Of a stretch of 11,153 nt of DNA, positions 1 to 6,709 are shown piece after piece. The notes beneath the pieces are model-generated. The model saw nothing but the letters and a program-made list of their open reading frames with translations. It had not been told where the DNA came from and made no database searches. Origin of the DNA: Deltaproteobacteria bacterium RBG_13_52_11 (GTDB lineage Bacteria > Desulfobacterota > B13-G15 > RBG-16-54-18). Location of the stretch: positions 34,344 to 45,496 of the forward strand of contig MGQF01000056.1 of assembly GCA_001797745.1 (NCBI GenBank), read 5' to 3'. Positions within the stretch are counted from its first letter, which is position 1. Each line of letters opens with the position of its first letter. A program made the translations under genes and the position numbers.

Positions 1-854
1 ATCACCAACCTCCCCTCACATACCGTGTCGGCCATCTCCATGACGATGTCGGTGAGACGGGCAAAGCCCTCCTCGGTAACGGCCATCCCCCCGAGGGGAT
101 CCCCATGATAGATGTCAAAGCCGGCCGACACGAGGATCAGCTGTGGTTGGTACGCAAGGGCAATAGGGCGGAGGCAATGCCGCAAGATGTTGGCGTAATC
201 GGCATCCCCATAGCCAGGGGAGAGGGGGCAATTGACCGTATATCCCCTCCCTGCCCCTTCACCAATCTCGGTATAGTGACCAGTACCGGGGTAGTAGGGA
301 TACTGGTGGGTGGAAAAGTAGAGCACCTGAGGGTCCGCGTAGAAAGCTCTTTGAGTGCCGTTGCCGTGGTGGAGGTCCCAGTCCACGATGAGAATCCGCT
401 CTAACCCGTGCGCCGCAAGGGCGTAGCAGGCGCCGATGGCGACATTATTGAAAATGCAAAAACCCATGGCCCGGTTACTCTCGGCGTGGTGTCCAGGGGG
501 CCGAACCAGGGCAAAGGCATTTGTCAGCCCATCCATCACCGCATCGATGGCCGCCATGACCCCACCAGCGGCGAGGCAGGCAACCTCATAGGTCTTGGGT
601 GAGGTTACCGTGTCCGGATCGAGATGCAGCGATTCCTTTCCGGCGGTGGCGGCGATGCGATCCACGTACTGAGGATCGTGGACAGCAATGATCTCCTGGC
701 GGGTCGCGGCCCGCGGGGGGATCTCCACAAAGAGACCATTTAAGTCATCGAGGGCCTGGTAGATATGGACCAGCCGCTGCGGGTTCTCCACGTGATAGGC
801 CCCGGTTTCATGCTCCAGGTAGCGTTTATCTTTTACAATGCCTGTTTTTGGCAT
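1..854 (-). CDS. Histone deacetylase-family zinc amidohydrolase (C-terminus cut by window edge)
   Basis: About 284 codons read leftward from an ATG at 854, with AGAAGGAG about 5-12 bases upstream as ribosome binding site; the reading frame is open to the window edge, so the C-terminus is missing. The class I/II HDAC fold is clear: RPPGHHAE at residues 118-125 (catalytic His pair H122/H123), DWDLHHGNGTQ at 158-168 (predicted zinc ligands D160 and H162) and SAGFD at 243-247 (third ligand D247). The late GGGY-type motif with the catalytic Tyr would lie beyond the window. Bacterial members include acetylpolyamine amidohydrolases, acetoin-utilisation AcuC-like proteins and protein lysine deacetylases; the substrate cannot be told from sequence. 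All metal and His residues in view are present, so the enzyme should be active. There is no signal peptide, so it is predicted cytoplasmic. The nearest minus-strand gene upstream is 271 bases away across a repeat, so it is probably transcribed alone. Confidence 0.93.
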   Translation of the reverse strand, partial: MPKTGIVKDKRYLEHETGAYHVENPQRLVHIYQALDDLNGLFVEIPPRAATRQEIIAVHDPQYVDRIAATAGKESLHLDPDTVTSPKTYEVACLAAGGVMAAIDAVMDGLTNAFALVRPPGHHAESNRAMGFCIFNNVAIGACYALAAHGLERILIVDWDLHHGNGTQRAFYADPQVLYFSTHQYPYYPGTGHYTEIGEGAGRGYTVNCPLSPGYGDADYANILRHCLRPIALAYQPQLILVSAGFDIYHGDPLGGMAVTEEGFARLTDIVMEMADTVCEGRLV

Positions 855-878
855 GCGAAACTCCTTCTAACAATTTCT

Positions 879-973
879 TATCCTCTCCCCACAGGGGGAG
901 AGGATACAGGTGAGGGGGAAACCTCTGAGATCATATCCACCCTCACCCCAACCCTCTCCCGCTGGCGGGAGAG
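879..973. repeat. REP-like intergenic palindromic element, copy A
   Basis: Three nested or adjacent stems. A perfect 12-bp stem (879-890 with 895-906, loop ACAG) is built on TATCCTCTCCCC. GGTGAGGG at 909-916 pairs with CCCTCACC at 940-947. CTCTCCCG at 954-961 pairs with CGGGAGAG at 966-973. The words CCCTCACCCC and ACCCTCTCCC recur at 2578-2600. Intergenic elements of this CCCTCACCCC...CCCTCTCCC kind are common in many proteobacterial genomes. The element lies upstream of the HDAC-family gene. The remainder of the gap, 974-1125, shows no gene; it holds only a small bulged hairpin (994-1015). Confidence 0.75.
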
Positions 974-1125
974 AGAGATATTATTTTATCAGTCACGGAC
1001 GACCATGTCGTCGTGGAACATTACTGAGGTATCTCGCATGTCTTGCCACTGAAACCCTTATTCTTGTTCATGCCAGGAAATAAGCGCATAAACACAACAA
1101 CGCCCCCCTCGTTCCTTGCTAGATC

Positions 1126-1398
1126 TCATTGCCGCAAATGTATAATATCAAATAATAGTAGTAAGTTGAAAACAACCAAGATAGAACCAACAATTAAAAA
1201 CCAAAACTCAATTATGGTATTAGATATGGTAATATAGCGACTTAAATCCTCTTCTTTTTTATGTAGCTTTAATCTAAATATATTAAATCCAAAAATACCG
1301 GATCCCCATTTTAATGATTGGCGAACAATTAATTTACGGAAAAGAATCATACTTATTCCTACGATTAGGAAAAATACTTTGTCCACGAAATCCCACAT
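1126..1398 (-). CDS. Small two-helix membrane protein of unknown function
   Basis: The frame encodes 90 residues from the ATG at 1398. That start is chosen over one 39 bases upstream because GGAGGTG sits 6 bases before it. Two hydrophobic stretches are visible: about residues 8-20 (VFFLIVGISMILF) and about 62-84 (IEFWFLIVGSILVVFNLLLL), joined by a basic, charged linker (RKLIVRQ, KLHKKEED). It is therefore probably an inner-membrane hairpin protein with a cytoplasmic or periplasmic loop of about 40 residues. I do not recognise a family. Base composition is much richer in AT than in the flanking genes, which suggests recent acquisition or relaxed selection. The upstream region carries three AGGGGAC words and a 17-bp inverted repeat. 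A strong ribosome binding site and helix-like hydrophobicity support a real gene, but homologues would be needed to confirm it. Confidence 0.55.
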   Translation of the reverse strand: MWDFVDKVFFLIVGISMILFRKLIVRQSLKWGSGIFGFNIFRLKLHKKEEDLSRYITISNTIIEFWFLIVGSILVVFNLLLLFDIIHLRQ

Positions 1399-1418
1399 CT
1401 TCTGCACCTCCAGTTTTG

Positions 1419-1543
1419 AGGGGACGCAAGGCCGCATAGAGGGGACTCTAAGGGGACGTAGTTAAAATCTATAAATATTTTATCGATCCCCTCCTGTAAC
1501 TCCCTATCCTCCAAGTTATTTAATATTTTTAACTACGTCCCCT
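1419..1543. repeat. AGGGGAC repeats with a 17-bp perfect inverted repeat
   Basis: AGGGGACGTAGTTAAAA at 1451-1467 is repeated as its exact reverse complement at 1527-1543, with 59 mostly AT-rich bases between. Two more AGGGGAC words occur at 1419-1425 and 1440-1446, so the three direct copies are spaced 21 and 11 bases apart. The array lies directly upstream of the small membrane protein. It could be an operator array, the ends of a miniature transposable element, or a REP-type hairpin. The sequence alone does not decide among these. Confidence 0.7.
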
Positions 1544-1592
1544 ATTGCCCTCCGATTGTATCTTTTCAATTATCTTACGAACTACTGGAATG

Positions 1593-1637
1593 CTTGACCC
1601 CTCGCATCTCTTGTATTCCCTTGAACCATCGAACCCT
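1593..1637. repeat. Partial copy of the GGGTTCAA-type dispersed repeat
   Basis: CTTGACCCCTCGCATCTC followed by TTGAACCATCGAACCCT resembles the right arm of the full elements at 5890-5953 and 6866-6942 (CTTGACC...TTGAACCCT). No matching left arm is visible, so this looks like a half copy or a decayed one. It lies just past the 3' end of the reductase gene that ends at 1644. Confidence 0.45.
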
Positions 1638-1643
1638 GTTCTC

Positions 1644-2384
1644 TCATACTATGCCCCCATCCACCACGATGGTCTGGCCGGTGATGTAGTCAGCCCGCTT
1701 CGAGGCGAGGAAGAGCACTGCCCAGGCCACCTCCTCGGGCTTCCCTATCCGGTTGAGGGCAGTTAAACGGACGATGGCCTCTACCCGTTCAGGGGGCATC
1801 TGAGTCGTCATCTCCGTCTCTATCACCCCGGGTGCCACGGCATTTACCTGGATATTAAAGGGGCCCAATTCCCTGGCCAGGGCCTTGGTAAAGGCGATGA
1901 CCCCCCCCTTGGCGGCGGCGTAATTGACCTGTCCGGCGGTCCCGATGATCCCGCTGATTGATGAGATGTTGATGATCTTCCCTTGCTTATGGGGGATCAT
2001 CTTTCTGATTGCCGCCCGGCAGCAGAGATAGACGGAGGTGAGGTTGGTTTTCACCACGTCCCCCCAGTCACCCTCCCCCATCAACATGAGAAACCCGTCT
2101 TTGATCATCCCCACATTGTTCACCAGGATATCAAGCCACCCTCCTTCTTTCTCCACCTGGTCTATCATCCGGGCAACCTGGAGGGGATCGGTGACATCTG
2201 CTTGCAGGGGGATCACCTCTCCTGCATACCCCTGTGCCTCCTGGACTACCTCGTGTGCGGCCTCTTCATCCCGGGAGTAGTTCATGTAGACCCGACACCC
2301 TTGCTCGGCCAGTAAAAGGGAGATGGACCTCCCAATACCCTTGGAACCTCCGGTGACGATGGCGACCTTATCCTTAAAATCCAT
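1644..2384 (-). CDS. SDR-family oxidoreductase, FabG-like 3-oxoacyl-ACP/acyl-CoA reductase
   Basis: The 246-residue protein is the normal length for classical short-chain dehydrogenases. The start at 2384 is supported by AAGGAGAGAGG about 3-13 bases upstream. Visible motifs are the nucleotide-binding TGGSKGIG at 11-18, NNVG at 89-92 (the usual form is NNAG) and the catalytic tetrad N114, S142, Y155 and K159 in NISSISG...YAAAK. The NAVAPG motif at 181-186 and the C-terminal TGQTIVVDGG are typical of FabG. These residues predict NAD(P)H-dependent reduction of a 3-oxoacyl thioester, or the reverse oxidation. It stands apart from any fab or pha operon here, so it may be one of several paralogues rather than the essential fatty-acid-synthesis FabG; the true substrate is open. 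It is predicted to be a cytoplasmic tetramer. Confidence 0.9.
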   Translation of the reverse strand: MDFKDKVAIVTGGSKGIGRSISLLLAEQGCRVYMNYSRDEEAAHEVVQEAQGYAGEVIPLQADVTDPLQVARMIDQVEKEGGWLDILVNNVGMIKDGFLMLMGEGDWGDVVKTNLTSVYLCCRAAIRKMIPHKQGKIINISSISGIIGTAGQVNYAAAKGGVIAFTKALARELGPFNIQVNAVAPGVIETEMTTQMPPERVEAIVRLTALNRIGKPEEVAWAVLFLASKRADYITGQTIVVDGGIV

Positions 2385-2436
2385 ATTCCTCTCTCCTTAG
2401 AGACTGCGTCGCACTTACATTGTAGCACCAAATAAC

Positions 2437-2466
2437 CCTTCTCCCCTTTTAGTTAAGGGGAGAAGG
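2437..2466. repeat. Perfect 12-bp stem-loop between the radical SAM and reductase genes
   Basis: CCTTCTCCCCTT (2437-2448) pairs perfectly with AAGGGGAGAAGG (2455-2466) around the loop TTAGTT. On the minus strand, the transcribed one here, no T-tract follows, so it is not a classic intrinsic terminator. It is more likely part of the same REP-like family as 879-973 and 2532-2618. It could still protect the 3' end of the upstream transcript. Confidence 0.6.
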
Positions 2467-2531
2467 TGCAGTCCCGCACCGCTTTGCATAAATCATAGAC
2501 TACGGGATCCCGAAGCGGGAAAGGCGGCAGA

Positions 2532-2618
2532 TGAGGGGTAACAATAAAAACAATAATTTAAACGCTTTTTAGTTGAGCCCCTCACCCCTACCCTCTCCCC
2601 ACTGACGTGGGGCGAGGG
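2532..2618. repeat. REP-like intergenic palindromic element, copy B
   Basis: TGAGGGG (2532-2538) pairs with CCCCTCA (2578-2584). CCCTCTCCCCAC (2591-2602) pairs with GTGGGGCGAGGG (2607-2618), 11 of 12 positions, with loop TGAC. The order of parts (TGAGGGG, AT-rich loop, CCCTCACCCC, ACCCTCTCCC hairpin) matches copy A at 879-973, while loop sequences differ. Together with the stem at 2437-2466 it fills most of the gap 2385-2644, where I see no gene. Confidence 0.7.
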
Positions 2619-2644
2619 AAATATTTGAATTGCCACACAGTCTC

Positions 2645-4036
2645 TTATCGCAAGGGGTGCATCCGCGGCCTCTTCATCCGGCTGGCCAACTCCCAGAGTG
2701 GCCCCCGCAGCCCAAACTTGCGGATCCCCTCCATGAGCTGCGGTGAGATGTTTATCTCCAACCCGGGGACTATCCACCCCCGGCGCTTCATAGCCGCCTC
2801 GGTGACGAGCTCGATGAGCCGCTCGGGTCCGATTCGCGGCGAAATATAGAACCTCGGCTCCAGGAGGGCATCATCCCTCTTGAGCACACCCTCCCGCACG
2901 GCGATTTCCTGCAACGGGGTGCCGGGGTAGATCCTGATCCCCACCATGACGATCACCGCCGTGGGGGCCAGGCGATCCATGAGGTCAAAGGTCTCCCGCA
3001 GGGTCCCTTCATCCTCCCCTGGACCCCCCAAAAGGAGATACAGGGCGAAGTTCAGGCCCGCCTCCCTGCAATGCCCGGAAGCACGCACGATATCCTCCAC
3101 CCCAAAGCCCTTGCCGTACGCCCTCAATATCTTTGATGATCCTGAATCGATTCCCAGCTCCACCCCTTCGCACCCCGCCTTGGCCATCAATGCGGTGATC
3201 TCGGAGGTCAGAAACCGGGGATTGACAAAGGCGGTCCATCTCATCTTTACCCCGTGGGCTATTATCTCGCGGCAGAGCGCCTCTGTATAGTCCGGGGGAT
3301 AGTTAAAGATGTCATCGACGAAGTAGATATAATCAGCCCCTTGATCCGTCTGGAGGGCCTCCAACTCCCTCACCACCTCACCCACTGCCCTCACCCTGAC
3401 GCTCTTCCCCTCCAAGAGGGGATAGGTACAGTAGATGCAGCCGAAAGGACACCCCCTCTTGGTCTGGAGGTTGGCCATCCCTCCTTCCTTTAAATATTTC
3501 GCGTTATCCAAAATGTCCCTGTCGGGAGCACCGAATTGCTCCAGGGGACGGGGGGGGATAAACTCCGCCTTACCCTTGATCAAGACCCCGGGGATCCCGT
3601 GGGGAGGAGCGCCCTTTTTCAAACACTCCACGATCCTCACCATGCCCTCCTCGCCCTCCCCTACAACCCCGAAATCGACATCCACTCGTTGCATCAGGGG
3701 GAGAGGAGCCAAGGAAAAACCTGAGCCACCGATGACGAGTGGAACAGAGGTTCGGCGGCGCACTACCGCCACGGTCTCCTCCAGCTCAGGCAGATAGGAG
3801 AGGGAGGAGGGGGAGGGGAGATTGTCCAGATTCCTCAAAGAGATGCCGATGACGTCGGGAGGAAAATCCTCCAAGATCTGAAGCACGTCACCGTGGAGGT
3901 CTGAAGAAAAGCAGAGGTCAATGACCCGGACGTCATGCCCCGCTGTCTGGAGGGCCCTGGCGATATAGGCGAGGCCCAGGGGGGCGACAGGATAGGGCAT
4001 CCGTTCCCTGTTTGCTGAGATGAGCAGTATCTGCAT
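2645..4036 (-). CDS. B12-binding-domain radical SAM protein
   Basis: The protein has 463 residues. Residues 1 to about 145 form a Rossmann-like cobalamin-binding domain, with MQILLISANR at the start, APLGLAYIARAL at 18-29, a VIGISL strand at 62-67 and GEGEEGMVRIVECL at 126-139. Residues about 185-400 are a radical SAM barrel with the CxxxCxxC cluster motif in RGCPFGCIYC (C196, C200, C203), an ELGIDSGS segment at 293-300 and LLGGPGED at 335-342. The DxHxxG base-off cobalamin motif is not visible, as in many members of this class. Family members perform methylations, ring contractions and other radical reactions on lipids, cofactors and peptides; the substrate here is unknown and no partner gene points to one. 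I see no Shine-Dalgarno sequence before the ATG at 4036. It is transcribed divergently from the acyl-CoA ligase and could share control with it through the ACACAAAA words between them. Confidence 0.9.
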   Translation of the reverse strand: MQILLISANRERMPYPVAPLGLAYIARALQTAGHDVRVIDLCFSSDLHGDVLQILEDFPPDVIGISLRNLDNLPSPSSLSYLPELEETVAVVRRRTSVPLVIGGSGFSLAPLPLMQRVDVDFGVVGEGEEGMVRIVECLKKGAPPHGIPGVLIKGKAEFIPPRPLEQFGAPDRDILDNAKYLKEGGMANLQTKRGCPFGCIYCTYPLLEGKSVRVRAVGEVVRELEALQTDQGADYIYFVDDIFNYPPDYTEALCREIIAHGVKMRWTAFVNPRFLTSEITALMAKAGCEGVELGIDSGSSKILRAYGKGFGVEDIVRASGHCREAGLNFALYLLLGGPGEDEGTLRETFDLMDRLAPTAVIVMVGIRIYPGTPLQEIAVREGVLKRDDALLEPRFYISPRIGPERLIELVTEAAMKRRGWIVPGLEINISPQLMEGIRKFGLRGPLWELASRMKRPRMHPLR

Positions 4037-4049
4037 CTAGTACAGAAAA

Positions 4050-4205
4050 ACACAAAAGCAGCGATTAGTCAAGGAAGGGCACTGCAGGGTGCACCAGGGA
4101 GACATGCAGGATACTGCCCCGTAGCTTTCAATTGACGAACAGGGGGCGATTGTGCAGATCAGTTTTGTGTGGACAACGACCAAAAATAGGCTATACTACA
4201 CAAAA
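4050..4205. promoter_or_regulatory. ACACAAAA/TTTTGTGT words in the divergent intergenic region (candidate operator)
   Basis: The 8-base word ACACAAAA occurs at 4050-4057 and 4198-4205, and its reverse complement TTTTGTGT at 4163-4170. The last two form an inverted repeat that brackets the -35 and -10 elements of the ligase promoter. The first lies just upstream of the radical SAM start. The layout suits a shared repressor or activator site, but this is inference from position and symmetry only. Confidence 0.35.
4170..4197 (+). promoter_or_regulatory. Sigma70-type promoter for the acyl-CoA ligase
   Basis: TGGACA at 4170-4175 (5 of 6 to TTGACA) and TATACT at 4192-4197 (5 of 6 to TATAAT) are separated by 16 bases. 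Transcription would begin near 4204, giving a leader of about 70 bases before the ATG at 4273. It is the best-looking promoter I found in the window. Confidence 0.6.
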
Positions 4206-4272
4206 AGATTTCCGTTATTAATGATCGGCAATCCGTACCGGCCTACTAAACTTGCAGAAAGGGGGAAGAAAG

Positions 4273-5853
4273 ATGGGTATCGACATCCATATAGGTGAGA
4301 TGCTTGCGAGGAATGCCCGTATGTACGCAGACGAGACCGCACTCATCGAACGTATCCCAGAGGGAAAAAAGAGAACGGAAATCACGTGGAAACAATTCGA
4401 TGAAGCGGCAAACCGCTGTGCCAACGCCTTGATAAAACGGGGAATAAAAAAGGGAGATAAGGTCATCCACCTCATGATGAATTCTATCGATTGGCTGATA
4501 GCCTACTTTGGGATTGTGCGAACCGGGGCGTGGGCGGTCCCCCTAAACTTCCGTTTCACCAGTGATGATATAAAATACTGCGTAGAGGTGGCCGAGCCAG
4601 GAGCGATGATCTTCGGGGAGGAGTTCACTGATCGGATCGATGCCATAAAGGACGAAATGCCCACGATAAAACACTACTGCTTCGTGGGGAAAGATGCACC
4701 GTCTTATAGCGAACCCTTTGAAAAGGTCCTCAAAGCGTCGTCATCCAATCCCCCTGGAGTCGAGATTACATATGCCGACCCCTGCGGTTTGTACTTTACG
4801 TCAGGCACCACGGGTAAGCCCAAGCCGATCCTTCTCACCCATAAGAACATGGCTTGCGCCTGTATCACGGAAAATACCGCCCACAAGCAGACCAGGCAAG
4901 ACAATTTTATCCTCATCCCCCCCCTCTACCACACGGGGGCCAAAATGCACTGGTTCGGGAGTTTCGTCGTCGGGGGGCGCGCCGTCATCTTGAAGGGTAC
5001 AACCCCCGAGCATGTATTGGATGCCGTCCATGAGGAAAAGGGGACCATCGTTTGGCTCCTCGTCCCGTGGGCTCAGGATATCCTCTTGAAGTTTGACAGT
5101 GGAGAACTGAAGCCGCAAGATTATGATCTCAGCCAATGGCGGCTCATGCACATAGGTGCTCAGCCTGTCCCTCCTTCACTCATAAAACATTGGAAAGAAT
5201 ACTTCCCAGACATGGCCTATGACACGACGTATGGTTTGAGCGAGGCAACAGGACCCGGTTGCGTCCATCTCGGCATGGAGAATGAGCATAAGATCGGCGC
5301 CATTGGGCTGCCCGGCTTCAACTGGGAGACACTGATAGTAGATCCGGATGACAACCCTGTTCCCCCAGGGGAGGTTGGAGAACTGGCCGTTCGGGGCGAT
5401 GGGGTAATGAAGGAATACTACAAGAACCCCGAGGCAACCACCAGTGCCTTGAGAAAAGGATGGCTCCATACGGGGGACATGGCCCGTCTGGACGATGATG
5501 GATTCATTTTTCTCGTTGACAGGAAAAAAGATATCATCATCTGCGGCGGAGAGAATGTCTTCCCAGTCGAGGTAGAGGACTTTTTACACACCAACGCAAA
5601 GGTGAAAGATGTCGCAGCAATCGGTTGCCCGGATGAACGGTTGGGCGAGATCGTGACAATCGTCATTGAGGTGGTGCCGGGTAAGGCCATAACAGAGGAA
5701 GAAGTTCTCCAGTTTTGTGAGGGGCTACCCAGGTACAAAAGGCCGAGGAAAGTCTTTTTTGGAGAGGTCCCTCGCAATCCGACAGGCAAGATAGAAAAGA
5801 CGAAGTTGAGGAAAAAATACATCGGCATTGAAACGGCGTTCAAGACCAAATAA
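4273..5853 (+). CDS. AMP-forming acyl-CoA ligase (ANL superfamily)
   Basis: The protein has 526 residues from the ATG at 4273. This start is preferred over an ATG 21 bases upstream because GGGGGAAG precedes it at ribosome-binding distance. Core motifs of class I adenylate-forming enzymes are intact: P-loop TSGTTGKPK at 176-184, YGLSEATGP at 320-328, HTGD at 399-402, hinge DRKKD at 416-420 and the PTGKIEK motif near the end with catalytic Lys at about 506. It should activate a carboxylic acid with ATP to an acyl-adenylate and then form the CoA thioester in the cytoplasm. Length and motifs fit medium/long-chain fatty-acid, aryl or carnitine-type ligases; the chain specificity is not readable. 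There is no signal peptide or membrane segment. It is a single-gene unit with its own promoter, and a GC-rich hairpin follows the stop codon at once. It could feed acyl-CoA to the FabG-like reductase, but nothing in the layout proves that link. Confidence 0.92.
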   Translation: MGIDIHIGEMLARNARMYADETALIERIPEGKKRTEITWKQFDEAANRCANALIKRGIKKGDKVIHLMMNSIDWLIAYFGIVRTGAWAVPLNFRFTSDDIKYCVEVAEPGAMIFGEEFTDRIDAIKDEMPTIKHYCFVGKDAPSYSEPFEKVLKASSSNPPGVEITYADPCGLYFTSGTTGKPKPILLTHKNMACACITENTAHKQTRQDNFILIPPLYHTGAKMHWFGSFVVGGRAVILKGTTPEHVLDAVHEEKGTIVWLLVPWAQDILLKFDSGELKPQDYDLSQWRLMHIGAQPVPPSLIKHWKEYFPDMAYDTTYGLSEATGPGCVHLGMENEHKIGAIGLPGFNWETLIVDPDDNPVPPGEVGELAVRGDGVMKEYYKNPEATTSALRKGWLHTGDMARLDDDGFIFLVDRKKDIIICGGENVFPVEVEDFLHTNAKVKDVAAIGCPDERLGEIVTIVIEVVPGKAITEEEVLQFCEGLPRYKRPRKVFFGEVPRNPTGKIEKTKLRKKYIGIETAFKTK

Positions 5854-5856
5854 ATC

Positions 5857-5878
5857 GCTACCGCATAAGGGCGGTAGC
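5857..5878 (+). terminator. GC-rich hairpin directly after the ligase stop codon
   Basis: GCTACCGC (5857-5864) pairs perfectly with GCGGTAGC (5871-5878), loop ATAAGG, starting 3 bases after the stop codon. Only TT follows, so as an intrinsic terminator it would be weak. It may instead act as a 3'-end stabiliser, with termination at the stronger site near 6034. Confidence 0.4.
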
Positions 5879-5889
5879 TTGAGGGATCC

Positions 5890-5953
5890 AGGGTTCAAGA
5901 GTTCAAGCAGACTTTATTCTTTCTTCACTTGACCTCTTGAATCCTTGAACCCT
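5890..5953. repeat. GGGTTCAA-type dispersed palindromic repeat, full copy 1
   Basis: The left arm AGGGTTCAAGAGTTCAAG (from 5890) faces the right arm CTTGACCTCTTGAATCCTTG...AACCCT (5928-5953), forming a long imperfect hairpin around an AT-rich centre. A second inverted pair, GCAGACT (5907-5913) with AGTCTGC (5956-5962), interleaves with it. The same plan is found at 6866-6942 and, as a half copy, at 1593-1637. Confidence 0.7.
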
Positions 5954-6014
5954 AGAGTCTGCTTCGTCTAAAGGAAGCGATAATATGATGATGGGGAGAT
6001 CGCACTGTAAACAG

Positions 6015-6040
6015 GGCCCACTCAGGAGTGGGCCTTTTTA
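6015..6040 (+). terminator. Intrinsic terminator just upstream of rsmG
   Basis: GGCCCACT (6015-6022) and AGTGGGCC (6027-6034) form a perfect 8-bp stem with loop CAGG, followed at once by TTTTTA. This is a textbook Rho-independent terminator on the plus strand. It ends only 12 bases before the rsmG ATG and occupies the place of a Shine-Dalgarno sequence. It may close the ligase transcript, or attenuate transcription entering rsmG. Confidence 0.8.
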
Positions 6041-6052
6041 ATTCGTATAACG

Positions 6053-6709
6053 ATGCAGGGGCTCAAAGACATATTGGTCAGGGGGGCTGAACAGATCGGG
6101 GTACTGTTGCCCGACCAGGTGGTGGAGAGCTACCTCTTTTATATAGAAGAACTAAAAAAATGGAATAAGCGGATCAACCTCACCGCCTTAACAGGTGATC
6201 TGGAGATAGGGGTGAAACACTTTGTGGACTCCCTCACTGCCGCCCCTTACCTGCAAGGGGCGCGGAGGGTCCTGGATATCGGGGCGGGGGCCGGATTCCC
6301 CGGATTGCCCCTGAAGATCTTATCTCCCTCCATCGAATTGCTGCTGTTGGAATCCTCTCAAAAGAAGGTCTTCTTTCTGCGCTCTATTGTCAGGGGACTG
6401 ACGTTAGAAGGGGTTGAGATCGCCTATGGCCGAGCACAAGATCGAGAAATCATAGCGAGATACACCAGGAGTTTTGATCTCGTCCTCTCTCGGGCCCTGG
6501 CGGACTTGCCGACCTCTTTGCAGCTGGCCCTTCCCTATGTCAGAAAGGGAGGACTGATCTTGGGGATGAGGGGAAAGAGGGGTGAGGAAGAGCAAGGGGA
6601 AACAAATTGGGGGCAATGGGGTCTGCAATTAATCGAGATGCGGAAATTGACCCTGCCCTTTGTGGAGGAGCAGAGGGTCCTCTTGCTATTTCAGCTCTCC
6701 GAGACATAA
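6053..6709 (+). CDS. rsmG: 16S rRNA (guanine(527)-N(7))-methyltransferase RsmG
   Basis: The 218 residues are full length for RsmG (GidB), which methylates N7 of G527 (E. coli numbering) in 16S rRNA using S-adenosylmethionine; loss of the enzyme in other bacteria gives low-level streptomycin resistance. The family N-terminus WNKRINLTALT is at 37-47, the SAM-binding glycine motif LDIGAGAGFPGLPLKI at 74-89 and the SRALADL segment at 146-152. The ATG at 6053 gives the expected N-terminus, yet no ribosome binding site precedes it and a terminator hairpin ends 12 bases upstream; an in-frame TTG at codon 8 is an alternative start. In many bacteria rsmG sits after mnmG; here mnmE and mnmG are absent from the left side, while the downstream parA-parB link is kept. 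Confidence 0.95.
   Translation: MQGLKDILVRGAEQIGVLLPDQVVESYLFYIEELKKWNKRINLTALTGDLEIGVKHFVDSLTAAPYLQGARRVLDIGAGAGFPGLPLKILSPSIELLLLESSQKKVFFLRSIVRGLTLEGVEIAYGRAQDREIIARYTRSFDLVLSRALADLPTSLQLALPYVRKGGLILGMRGKRGEEEQGETNWGQWGLQLIEMRKLTLPFVEEQRVLLLFQLSET

Noticed and set aside
786..801. CACGTG core resembling parS
   Set aside because: It lies inside the HDAC-family coding region and only about 10 of 16 bases agree, mostly the core.
1008..1021. Candidate parS half-site (TGTTCCACG on the minus strand)
   Set aside because: Only the left half fits the TGTTNCACGTGAAACA consensus; the right half diverges.
765..1052. Plus-strand frame across the HDAC start and repeat
   Set aside because: Part is antisense to the HDAC gene and the rest is translated REP-like repeat.
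4384..4400. CACGTGGAAACA resembling parS
   Set aside because: It is inside the ligase gene, shifted by one base from the consensus, with no left half.
5985..6041. Small frame starting MMMGRSHC that ends in the terminator
   Set aside because: It has no ribosome binding site, runs through the terminator stem and shows no protein-like character.
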